DNA of 64,000 bases from Tetrahymena thermophila SB210 (lineage: Eukaryota; Ciliophora; Oligohymenophorea; Hymenostomatida; Tetrahymenidae): the NCBI RefSeq assembly GCF_000189635.1, contig NW_002476326.1, forward strand, positions 434,001-498,000, written 5' to 3'. The notes under the pieces were generated by a model that was not told where the DNA came from, made no database searches, and saw only the letters and a program-made list of their open reading frames with translations. The stretch's first letter is position 1. Every line of letters begins with the position of its first letter. The position numbers and the translations under genes were made by a program. This document shows positions 37,027 through 48,830 of the stretch, piece after piece.

Positions 37027-38999
37027 TCATGAAGGTAGAGTTTTCAAATCTTTAAATTAAAATTTTCTACCTCCAATTGAATTTAAATTATATTTTAGAA
37101 GTGATACTTTAATTAAAGATTAGTTTAAATTCTAGTCTATACAAAGTTTATTTGAAGTTTCTAGTAAATGAATCTATTGATTTATTTGGCTGTATTCAGA
37201 TCTGTTTTGTGCTAATTCGTTTCTTCTTAAAGTTAAATAATTTTACTTTTCATTTAATTTTTACATATTTTCAGAGTTTGATGAACTGTATATTTATTAA
37301 GTTGGGCTGTTTATTTCAGACTTTTGAAATACCATGCTATCGTTTAGATAGCTCGAAATTTATTTATTTTTTTTGCTTTCATGATATAATTTAACATTGG
37401 TTTTGAAATTTTGAGTCTATTCATTTTAATTTGAATTTAATTCAACATGGTTAGGACAGCTTCTTAACAAATTTCTTTGGCTTGCAAAGTAATTTCTTAC
37501 TTTTTATCCTTTTATCCCTTTATTTATGATTTTTTACTGAATGTATTAGTAGTAGATAGAATTTTCTATTTAATTACTATTATGCTTTGGTGTATTAAAA
37601 TTCACACCTTCTATTTATTGTTCTACATGTTGGTATTTAAAGTCTTAGCATGCTGGTATATTAAATGACAGCTTTTTTAATTGAGAGTTTGTATTTATAG
37701 AAGGCCTTTTTTTAAGACTTAAAAGGCAGTTTTTTTAATTATTGCTTGGTGAATTTTACTTCTACATCAATGAAACTGATGATTTTTTAGTTTCATTTTA
37801 TGAATCTTTATCATCTAAGTTTTAAAGTATTAAATTATTTTTTTCTTCGTTTAATAATTATTGGGATTATTTTTAGCTTTCTTTATTTGCTGAAAAAAAT
37901 GATGCATTTTATTCTACTATTTTTTTTTGCTAAATTTTTTATTTCCAATCTTATTATTGAAATAATTCATCTGACTTTTTAAAAGTTTTATCTTAATAGC
38001 TTGTCTTTGAGCTCTAACTCTTAAGTTAATTTAATGCATTGTTGATACTGTCAGATATGGACTATTTTACCTTTTGTTTATATAAAAATTCAAATATAAT
38101 TAAGAATCTATATCTTAAACACTTACTTAATTAGATTCTCGAACAGGAGAATGCACAGATTAAATTTTGTTTTTTAAATTCTTTTAAAATTCTTTTATGT
38201 TACTATCTAAGAAATTGCTTGTTTAGAGTGCCTAGTGTCCATATTAAATTAACTATCTATTAAACTCCTACTTCTACTTAAAGCTTAAATTTTTTTATCT
38301 TTATTTTTAAGAGTTATTTAAATCTTCAATTTGGTTATACTCTGTTTGACTGTTATAGTGTCCATTTTTTTTTGGTAACCCTGAAATATTTTATTTACAA
38401 AGCTTTTCAAAATCTTGATATTTTAGATCCATAATTGGTACACGCTCAAAGTTATCAGTATCAAGTTTTATTTTAATTTTACTTTTATTACTTTAAGTTG
38501 TTTATTAGTGATTATCGACATCAAATTTATTTTCTTCATGAAAATTATTTTTAATTACTTTAAGCTGGTTGTAATTTAAATCTGAGATATTTTCAACCCT
38601 TTTCAAAGAATTGGATCTCTTTTTTTCATTATTAATATTATTATAAGTTGTGAATTTAGTTGAGTCATTTTAGTTTTTTAAGAGCATATTTTAATGAAAA
38701 TGCTTAGGACTTGATTGAAGACTGCTTACTATAGTGTTCTTATTGTGAATATTGGGCTCAGAATAATTTTTCACTAGAGTTTTGCTTAAAACTCTATAAT
38801 TATCTTCAGGAGGATTGTCATTTTTACTAAGTTCAATTTTATATTTAATTTCATTATTGCCAGAATCTGCTTCTTAATTAATTCCATATTAATCTTCTTA
38901 TTATAAAATATTTTATAAATAGAAGGTGTTTAGGTTGTTTTAATTAGATGTTTCCCAAGGTCCAAAATCGATAGCATCCTGATTGTACAGCTTATGCAT
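37027..38999 (-). CDS. Ser/Asn/Gln-rich hypothetical protein
   Basis: Exons 38127-38999 and 37027-38070, split by a 56-nt intron (GTAAGT...CAAAAG), give 638 residues. The sequence is polar throughout: N-terminal MHKLYNQDAIDFGPWETSN, a middle with SQTEYNQIEDLNNSQKQRQ and SVHSPVRESNQ just before the intron, then VKQSISDSINNALNQLKSQ and a tail ending GGRKFQFKDLKTLPS. No domain recognised. The intron is inferred from a change of the coding-like frame near 38100; both frames remain open for about 250 bp, so the exact junction deserves transcript support. The frame stays open without an ATG for some 120 bp upstream of Met38999, next to a TATAG acceptor-like site near 39132, so an extra 5' exon is possible. 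Confidence 0.65.
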
Positions 39000-39996
39000 A
39001 TTTTAAAATATATTTTAATTCAATGAAAAGCGAGTTTGATACTTTCTACTATCAATTAATTTATTAAAATGCAAAAAATTAAATTCTTTTGAATTGATAA
39101 AATAGCAATTTACTTGCAAAACAAATAACCTATAAAATAAGAAATTAATAATAATAAATCCTACTAATATAATTAAACTATCTAATAAACATCTTTGATT
39201 CAGAATATTTAAATAAAGCTTTAAACAAATTATGGTTGAAAATTATAAAACAACTTCTAAAAAAAATCTAAATTAAAAATATAAAAAAACTTATATAATA
39301 ATTTTTAGTTGAACATTTTTTATTTAGATTTAAAAATAAAATAAAATATCATAAAAATATTTTCTCATTATTAAGGTAATTAACTTCACTGAAATCATTA
39401 ATTTGACCAATAAAAAATTTGAAATAATATATACTGTGTATTCATTCTGATAACATGTCATTTTTTTTGAAAAAAATAAATATTGAAATTTTTTTAGTTC
39501 AAAAACTTCCTAAAATAAGTATCAAAAGTTTAGATATTTTATTTAAAAGTACATACAGTAGGTATTTTTCAAAAATTTAGTAATATTTTATTTAGGTAAT
39601 GTTTACTGAAATTATAATTTTTACAATATTTCTAAATAAGAGTTAAATTTTAAAATAATTTAAGCTTAAAAATATTCCAATAAATTTTTTAATAAAATGG
39701 TATTTCTCAGTCGATTTGTGCTTTTATATTAAATTATACTTACTTATTAAATACAATTAATTATTTAATTAAAATCTATAAATAAACAATAAATTAATTT
39801 AATTCAAAAATTTAATTTATAGTGATTAAAATATAAAATATATACATTCAAAAGTAATTTTAATAAGAAATACCTTTTAAATATGAAATAAATAATTTTT
39901 TCTTCTTTTTTCTTTTTTGAAATAATTAAATTTTTAAGTCTTGATTGCCTAATTATTATACAAAATATGTAGAATTATAAGAAGGATACATTTAAT
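39000..39996. other. AT-rich intergenic region
   Basis: About 1 kb between two co-oriented genes. The part nearest 39000-39130 might be an additional 5' exon of the downstream gene; otherwise nothing seen. Confidence 0.4.
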
Positions 39997-42644
39997 TCAT
40001 CTCTTCTTTTGTATATATTATTCGTATTTTTTTGAATACAAGTTAGTCTAGTATCTATTTTCAGGGCTTATCAATCCCATAATTGTTTCATTTTAACTTT
40101 ATTTTAATGCTTCCTTTAATTTAAGTATATTTGCACCTTTTTGCAATTAGAATTATCTTTATTTTTAAACAAGTTATTCGATTTATGTATCATTAAGATT
40201 ACTTTAAAAATTGATTAAATTATGAAGATTTTTATTATTATTAATAGGAGAGCTAAACTAAACATTATTTTATTAATTATTCATTTACTGAGAAGAGATA
40301 TATTCTCCAAATTTATAAAACTAATCCATAGGTATCTGAGTGTGCTGTAGTTGTAAATTTTTACTTTTTGTATAATCTTGTTGCTATTGATTATGATTAA
40401 ATTCATTTTTATTTGCTTTAATACTATAGAATTGTTGATTAGAATTTGGAACAACTACAATTTTTTTTCTATAAAAAGGTAATTATATAAATTCAAAATC
40501 ATCAGATCCTTTTGAAGACCTTCTTTACAATTTAAAAGTGTCATCATAAACTTTAATTTCTTTAGTCTTAACTTCCTATTTAATTTGAAATATTTAAGCC
40601 TTTTTAAAATTTAATTTCTCAATAGTTTTATTGACAGTAGAAATAGTTTAGTTTTATTCTTGATTAGTATTTTATTTATCATCATCAGCCTATGTCAGTT
40701 AGTTTATATTTGCATATTATTATTAATTTTCATATCCTTCTTCTTTAATTGATTAAGCTTTATTTTTAGCTGTTAAATCCTATGCCTCTATAGCATTTAC
40801 TAAAGATACCCTTTTTGAATCTTCTTAAATTCTGTTATAATTAACAGGAGAAATATATTCTAAAGTTTATCTTTTCTTATTTTAATTATCATAATTTGAA
40901 TACATATTTATTAGTGAAGAAGTAAAATTATTCAAGCTAGGCTTTAAGGGAGAATAAAAATATTAATTAGTCTTATCAGATTAAATTTTATTTGATAGAT
41001 TAAAGTTTTTTGAACTTTAAGGGGTTTATGAATGTTCTTGCTCTGCATTTTCTGCAGCCAATTATTTATTCGAATTGTTTACTAACTTGGAAAAATCACT
41101 AAAAGTAGAAATTTTTTTATTATTTTGAATATTGTTTGAATTCATTTATTTATATTTACCCAAAAAAGTATTATTATTACTATGATATATTTTATTATTA
41201 CTTCTATTGTTTCCTTTATTTTTTGATGAAAATATCAAAGAAGTGCTGTGAATATCTTTTGAATTAGGAGTTTTGATAATATCATCCACCATAATTTGTT
41301 TAGATAAACTATTGTTAGTTGTGATATTAGAAGTAGATTCCTGATTAGATTTTGATTATTATTGATATATTTTGTTTTATTAATTAGTTTAGTGTTCTTT
41401 TATTGATTATAATACTTAATTTGGCTTCTATTCTTAAATAGACATACATTCTTAATTGGTTTAATTTTCGACTGAAGTACTATTATTAGTGTCAATATTT
41501 TTACTTTAAATTTATTCTCCATTTTCAATACTTATGTTTACTGATCTACGCTAGTTTTAGTACTTGAAATTCATCCAATTTATCTTACCTCCACCAACAG
41601 AGTTTCTTTTTGAATAAAGCTACTACTAGTATGTCTTAAAAAGTTAAACCTTATTTACTTCTTTGGGAATCTACTTCTCTTTATTTTATTCTAGAGATGT
41701 ATTGCTATCTTTTGAATTTATACCTACATTAGATTAGGACTATGAAGGCATATTATTTATGATAGTTTAAGAATAGTAACCTTAGTAGTCTTAATTGTTT
41801 TTTTTAAATTTAAAAGTTTAAGGAGTGCTTGGTTATTACAAATTATTCAAATTGCTATATGAAGAGCTTCTGATCTATCCTTCTATTTTATTCTAAAAAA
41901 AGTTATTAAAGCGCCTTAACGATTTTATATTTGTGCATGTTCTAGTAAATTGTGAATCTAATCTATTTTATTTATTTATTAATTTTTAAATAAATGAAAT
42001 GAAAGTAAGAATAGTTAGTGTTGGATGGAATTTATTAATGAGTTTGAAAGAAATTTTTAATCAATTATTTTTTACTTCAAATCTTCTTGTTTATTCTAAT
42101 TAATAGTTTTGAATATCCTTTTTATAGTATGAGAGTAGTTTTAGTTCTAATTAGTTTTAGGCGTTTTTTAGTAGAATGGACTAGTAGGAGTTAAACACCC
42201 TTAAGATATGTTAGTATAAGATTTATTTTCTGCTTTTATTCTTCTTTTAGGTAGGTGACAAGTGTTTTCTATGTCATTTTATATGGCACTAATTTGTATT
42301 TTTTCTACTTTGATTGCCTGTTTAAAAGAATATTTTATGGTCATAAATTAAATATTACACTAATAATAACAATTCTATAATTAACAAGTATATAAATAAA
42401 TTTAGTTGTGTTTATAAATGTATGTGAATAAATCTATCTTTCAATATACATTTTAAGATTAATCTTTTTTAGTAATAAAAGGTTTTAAATTGCTTTGAAT
42501 TGAGCTTTATTTAAACTTATCTATTAACCAAAACTTCTTCTTTTTGCAGTCGAAAAAACCATTTGATAGATGTTTTTGAATTTTAATAGTATTAAATATA
42601 ATGATATTTACCGTATTCTAATCAGGATTTTAAATTATACTCAT
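39997..42644 (-). CDS. Large Asn/Gln/Ser-rich hypothetical protein
   Basis: Preferred model: exons 42612-42644, 42076-42317 and 39997-41962, 746 residues. The main exon is one frame of nearly 2 kb with no TGA and strong codon-like composition. It is dominated by Asn, Gln, Ser and Lys, with scattered proline-directed sites (QQPSTPQTFKFKK, EYISPVNYN, FYSPLKPS, QTPQSSKNF) and an arginine-rich patch YQNQRRSVNISIEN. No folded domain was recognised. The 113-nt intron (GTAAAA...AATAG) is phase 2. The first exon (MSIIQNPDQNT) and the 294-nt intron after it are less certain: an alternative start at 42344 simply reads through the acceptor-like TTTAAACAG. It may be a phosphoregulated disordered protein; function unknown. 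Confidence 0.65.
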
Positions 42645-43558
42645 ATCTATACTTAGTTATTATTGTAAGTCTATTTCAACAGATTTTCTTAGTTAGATGT
42701 AGTTACTTTTGGATATTAAAGTCAATTAGAAATACTTAAAGTATCAATTTTTTGTTTCCAAATATATGTTTGGTTTTGGTGTTATTCAAGCTCTAACTAA
42801 CTAAATACTTTTTTTGTTAATTTGATAAGTATATTATTTAGAAAATCGCCAATTATTAAATTAATAATTTTATTAAAGCACTTCTGAAGGATATTCATTA
42901 AATTATTTATTTATTTATTACTATACATACATTAATAATTCTACAGACTATAAATATGATCATTTTTAAATTAACTATATAAAATACTCTATAAATATAA
43001 ATAGATTCAATATACAGTCTATTTCAAAATCTATTTTTTTCATTGATATTCTAAATGAAATTAAATATTTGTATTTATTTATGAGGTATTAGTTAAATAT
43101 TGAATGGTGTTGCATTAATCTAGGCCAAAGCGTATCAAAAAATATAAGTTAGTTTTAATAATCTAAAAATTAATTCATAAACTAAATATTTTGCATTAAA
43201 GAAATATATTTTTTAATTCCTTTAGAAATTAATAAAAAAAGATAAATAAATAAATACTTTTTTGAACTGAAAAAGAAGAGAATCTTCTTGGAATATTAAC
43301 CAATGTATGTATGACTTTATATTCAAACTAAAAATAAATTGAAAATTTTATACTTTAGATTCACTTTTATTTAAGATAATATCTGATCAATTATTCAAGT
43401 CATGTAAAAAATTAAAGATTTATTTATTTATTTATTTTTTTATATTTTTAGACTTAGTTTAAGGGATTTAAAACCTGATAAATTTTGATTTTTTTTTGCA
43501 AAATTAATTTTTTATTAAAGTTAACTCCTATTAATAAGCTCAAAAGATAAATAAACAA
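42645..43558. other. Divergent intergenic region
   Basis: AT-rich spacer between a minus-strand and a plus-strand gene; contains short ATTT runs. No gene seen. Confidence 0.5.
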
Positions 43559-44449
43559 ATGGAAAAACTCACTAACGAAGAAAATCAATTAATTAAAGAC
43601 TTTCACTTACATTTAGAGGCAAATTTGTATGATGATCCTTCGAAAAGCAATGTTATTGTTATAAGACATGCCTTCACCTAATAGAATAAAGATTAACATA
43701 TTTATGAAATAAAAAGAGGAGGCATTTTTAAGTAAGACCCTGAGTGGAGATAGCTTATGCTTGATGAAGTTTATTTTGATACACCCTTACATAATGTTGG
43801 TATTCACTAATGTTTAGCCAACTAAGAAAAAGTAAATGAAATAGATTTTGAAGTTGTCTTAGTATCTCCTCTTTAGAGAACACTTTAAACTTGTCTTTAT
43901 TTATTCTAAAACCATCCTAATCGCTAAAAGATTCATTTTCTCATTTATCCTTTAGTGTCAGAAGGAGTCTGTGCAACATCTTGTTTAGCATACGAAACAA
44001 ACACTTCATTAAGGGAAAGAATGACTAAACTAGCTTAATCGTATAACATAAACCTTGATTTCTCTTTGCTAGACTAAAAATAAGTCGATTTTATGTGGCA
44101 ATTAGAGCAAATTTAAGATGAAAAAATACAAGGTAAATATAAGGATTGTTTATAAAAAATAAAAGATGAAAAAGAATACAGACAATTTATAATATAAGAA
44201 ATGACTGATAGCTTCCCTCATTTCTTTGAAAATTGGGAGCTAATGTTTAAAAGAGCATAAGTGGCAAACAAGGAAATTTCATAATTTATTTAGAAATACC
44301 CTAACATTGTAAATAATACTAAAAAGTTAGGAATAGTGACTCACAGTCATTTTATTACATGCATGACAGCAAAAGGCTTTAATCATGATGGAATAGCAGA
44401 TGGTATAGTCTTGAAAAATTGCTAAATAGCACCTGTTTTTATTGAATGA
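43559..44449 (+). CDS. Histidine phosphatase (phosphoglycerate mutase-like) family protein
   Basis: Intronless, 296 residues, ATG 43559 to TGA 44447. The N-terminal catalytic motif is VIVIRHAFTQ (Arg36-His37, where most family members have RHG), followed by an insert with EWRQLMLDEVYFDTPL and then the substrate-site segment VVLVSPLQRTLQTCLY, the usual SPLxRTxQT block. The second catalytic His is in GIVTHSHF (His262). The region between (about residues 130-240) is longer than in a minimal phosphoglycerate mutase and holds the charged insert around QIQDEKIQGKYKDC. These enzymes use a phospho-histidine intermediate on sugar phosphates, nucleotides or proteins; the substrate cannot be told here. 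Replacement of the RHG glycine by Ala (RHA) is tolerated in several family branches. Confidence 0.88.
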
Positions 44450-44796
44450 AATCAGTATAAAATTTAAAAAACAAAATAAAATATTTTTTGTATCATTGTA
44501 AAATATTGAATTCTATTTTAAATTTCTCTAAAATTATATTTGAACAAACTTGAATTATATAATTTAAGTAAATAACTATAAAAACAATTAATAATATTTA
44601 TGTTGTGAAATGTTTTTGTGAGTTTACTCAATAACTAAAAATTAATTAAGAGTTTTAAGAACATAAATTATTTCTATTTGTAAATTTTAACTAGACTATT
44701 TAAATAAAATATTTTCTTTATTCGTTTGAGAAATTATAAATTTACAAAAAAATAAATCTAAATTTTAGAACATAAATTTGTTTTTTAATTAACTAT

Positions 44797-44835
<39 letters not shown>

Positions 44836-45676
44836 TTAGTTTGGCTCAGATTTATTTTATTGTATGATCACAAAATGATAAAATAGTTTTAATAATATTA
44901 AAATATTTAATTTATCAATATTTTAATATTGAATTACCAAAAAGTATAGTAAAAAATTCTTTATCTTTTAAAGAAGCTTTAAATCAAATAAATAAATAAT
45001 AAAATATTCTGTCTGTTTGAATATTTTTTTAACTGATAAATTTAATTGGGATATTCAAAAAATAAAGTAGATTTAAAAAAATAAATATAAAAAACAACCA
45101 TTTATTTTTTGTGATTGAATTTGCTTACGTCCAAGATAAGTCTAAGAATAATAGTTTACTTTGGAAAATATTAAATTTATTATTTTATTTGGTATTTACT
45201 ATTCTTATTAATCAACAACAAAAACTTTGATTATTCTAACAATTTTGATTTATATTTTTTGAATAATTAGAAAATTTTGAATTAAAAAAATTCTTTGAAG
45301 ATTGAATGTAGAATTGAAGATTTTGAATTAAAATCTATAATTACAAGTTAAAATATAAAATATATTACAATATTTGCAATATTTTATAATATATATATAT
45401 AGACCCAAAAAGAATTCATTAACAATTTAAGCTAAAAAATATATTGGTTATGATGGGAGTAAATATAAGAATAGATGAGTAAATTATTTTTATGAGATTC
45501 TGTATATGTAGGTATTTATTTTTTTATTTATTTATTTTTGATTCGGATATTAATTATTATATTTTTGAATTAATAATATGGTTGTTTCATTCATTCATTA
45601 TCAATTCTTAAATAAAAATTTATTTGCAATTAATTTGTTTGTTAATTAATTAATTAGTTGTTGTTTGTTTTCATAT
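44450..45676. other. AT-rich convergent intergenic region
   Basis: 1.2 kb, no gene. It contains the longest microsatellite in the window at 44794-44838. Confidence 0.55.
44794..44838. repeat. (TATT)n microsatellite
   Basis: About eleven uninterrupted TATT units in the 3' region between the phosphatase and CDK genes. Confidence 0.9.
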
Positions 45677-47443
45677 TCAGTACATATGAACTTAATTAGG
45701 CTCAAATTTAGCTATATCTTCTCTGCTAAGATCTTCAAAGTAGGGATGTCTGAGAGCATCCTTTACTGATATTCTTTTAGCAGGGTCAAGAGCAATCATC
45801 TATTAAATAAGGTCAAATCCTTTATCGCAGAAATTCTTAAAGTAAGTCTTAGGATCAGCAGTTTTGAAACGAGGATATATAGGTTTAAAGTAAGGACATT
45901 CCTTCAAAGCAGGCCATGTCTACTCAGTAGGAGTACCATGGTATTAGAATATTTTAAATATTTAATCAATTTCAGAGTCACCCATGAAGAGAGCTCTCTT
46001 TTCAACCATTTCGTGGAAGATGCAACCCAAACTCCAAATATCAACTCCGAGACTATAAGCCTTTTAGCCTAAAAGAATTTCGGGAGCTCTGTACCAAAGA
46101 GTTTCAACTTCATGAGTAAGAGTCTTGATAGGAACACCAAATGCTCTAGCCAAACCAAAATCAGCAATCTTAATATTTCCCTTAGCATCAATTAAAATGT
46201 TTTAGGGTTTTAAATCTCTATGAATAATTCTACGGCTGTGGCAGAAATTCAATCCATTCAAAATTTGATACATCATGAGCTATTATTATAAAATATATTA
46301 TTTTTTAACCGAAATTAGTTTTTATTTTATTAACATTTCAAAGTATTTCAAAATCATTTCTATCTAATTTTTTTGTAATAAATTCATTTTAGTATCAAAG
46401 AATAAATTCTCATTATTTATTTTTGGCATTTACTTTAAATTTAATACTAAATAAAATGGAGAATTGCACCAATTTAGTATTGAAAGTTTAATAGTTGATT
46501 GATCTATGATTCATTTATTTAACGCGTATGTTAGAAAGTGAGTGAGTGAGTGAAGGATTGTTATGTTTCAAAATATATTGATAATTAATTTGAAAATCTT
46601 TTGTTGCTTTTTTTTCAAATTGAATAAAAATATCAAACAATAAGATAATCTGTTTATTTGAATTCGAATTATTTAAATAATATTTTTTTAAGCTAATTGA
46701 ATTAAGATCATCTAATTTCTAATTAATTTGCGTGCTTGAATGCATGTGTTCTATGGTAGATTATATAGAAGGTATTTTTGAAATTAAAAAAAAAAACTAT
46801 TTTTGAATGTAGTTTATTTGTTTACTTTGATTTGGTAAGGACGAAGTTAAAGTTTTTTATCTTTGCGGTATTAGTCTAAGAATTTTTTAAGGTCTTAGTC
46901 AACAAATTCAAATACAAGGTATAACTTCTTCTCTTAGGGTTGATAAATAACTTCATGCATGCTATTATTATATAAATAAAATAATTAAAACATGGCAAAT
47001 AAATAAATTCTTCTCTTTTTCTAAATTGCTATTATCTTATAAAAAATACAGTCAATTTTGTTAAACTCAAAAGTTTATCTTTTCAAAATGGATTCATTAA
47101 AATTTTGAATTATTTTTAACTAACTAATTTGGTAGCAAACAAAGTGTGGTACTAATTGAAGATTGAAGAGAATTGCAGGAACAAAATATAAATAATCGCT
47201 TTAGTTATGAGAAATAAAATTTTACCAAACGATGTTGGGATGTGGTTGTAACTCTTTAAGTATTGAAATTTCTCTTAGAGCAGTTGAAGGGACACCTTCA
47301 TCTTCATTTTCTAATTTAATCTTCTTCAAAGCAACAATTTCAGAGCTTTGAATGTCTTTAGCCTTGTAAACTTCACCATATGTTCCTTCACCTACTTTAA
47401 GTAGCTTTTCATATCTGTCTGAGCCAAATGTATTATTGTTCAT
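45677..47443 (-). CDS. Cyclin-dependent kinase, CDK1/CDK2-like (PSTALRE)
   Basis: Exons 47226-47443, 46826-46961 and 45677-46279 give 318 residues, a typical minimal CDK. Seen: glycine loop [11 protein letters not shown] (residues 18-28, with inhibitory-type Thr21-Tyr22), catalytic Lys40 in VALKKI, cyclin-binding helix PSTALRE (52-58), catalytic loop HRDLKPQN (138-145), DFG (158-160), activation loop with Thr173 in [15 protein letters not shown], and the GDSEIDQIFKIF segment that contacts CKS-type partners. It phosphorylates Ser/Thr-Pro sites when bound to a cyclin and drives cell-cycle steps. The helix is PSTALRE rather than PSTAIRE, and the loop has HEVE where CDK2 has HEVV. Intron 2 is unusually long (546 nt). 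Ciliates keep several CDKs, so I do not assign a paralogue name. Confidence 0.93.
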
Positions 47444-48830
47444 CCTATTATGTATGTATGACTGACTGATTGATTGATTTATTTGCTTAAATTCGAATAT
47501 TTGATAGCAATAATTTTTCTTATGAGAGTTGATACTCTTTTATCTTTAAATTTAAATTTTTGTTTTGCTTTATAATTAATTATTTGTTTTTTGTTTTTTT
47601 GTGTGTTTTTTATTGTGAAATTGGCATGGTTGTTAACACTCTACCAATTTAAATATGAATATATATTATTAAACATAAAAAAGGAGGTCAAGGTAAAATC
47701 TATAAAATTAATAGCAAAGAAAAAATTTAACAAATACCTACTTTTAAAGAATGAATATATACGATAGATATATTTTCATGTCAAAAAATATGTAGTTATT
47801 AATGCAACATAATTAATTAATTTGAAATTGCATTCTTTTTAAGATACCAAAATTTATATTCAAATATTGTCTTTGATTTTTATCAAACGTTAATTATTGA
47901 AAACACGAAAAATTTATTTAGTTTGAAGTTATCTGATTTTTGCTTATTTGTTTCATTCAAATCTTCAATAAGTTAAAAGGAGTAATTAATTGTTTGATCT
48001 CTTATTAGGCTGTGTATCGTATTTTGTATTGAATTTATTTTAACATTCACCACATATTTTGAATTGATTTTGAATTTTTTGTAAATATGAGTCATTCATT
48101 CATTTTATTATTGTGGCAAACTAAATTTGAAAATGTATTATTTTATATAATAACACTGACTAGTATTTGTAGTATTTAAATAATTTATAAAAATATGTAA
48201 AAAATAAAACATTTAATCAAATTATCATAAATAATTATACTGTTTTTATAATATTTTTATTAGAGCATTTATCTTTTAAAAATGCTTTCGTTTATAATTT
48301 CTTAAAAGTAACATTCAAAGCATGCATGTGCTTAATCAATATTTTAACCTAAAAAAACAGCAGCAATAATTAAAAATTTATAAATTTTAAAAAATAAAAT
48401 ATTAAATAATAGATATTTTAATTAATATTATGGGTTTAAAAAGATATAAAATTTATTTTTTTTTTAAATTTAGTCAAAATAATTTTATGTTTTACGAAAT
48501 AAGTTTTATATTTTAAATAGAAATGTTTATATTAGAAATTTATCTATATCAGCTATACAATTTTCTTTTTAAAGTAGAAAAATCAAAAGTGCATAATTTA
48601 CAATTACTATTCTAATGAATACAATTTAAAAATTTCTTAGCATGCAAATACTATCAGAATTTTGCATTAATATTTTTGCAACTCTAAATTTTTTTTTTGC
48701 TAGTTTTAAAGTTATTATATATTTTTTGTAAAAATTTAATATATATATTAACATATTAGGCTTATAGTCAATAAGCACCAACTATAAATTATAAGACTTT
48801 AAAAAAAATTTAATACACACAATAACAATT
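47444..48830. other. Divergent intergenic region
   Basis: 1.4 kb AT-rich sequence between the CDK and the coiled-coil gene; should contain both promoters. GATT/GACT-type repeats lie just upstream of the CDK start. No gene seen. Confidence 0.5.

Noticed and set aside
37152..37982. Three plus-strand frames rich in Phe/Leu/Ile
   Set aside because: They lie opposite the minus-strand gene 37027-38999, whose frame is continuous and has coding-like composition; two of them do not even begin with ATG.
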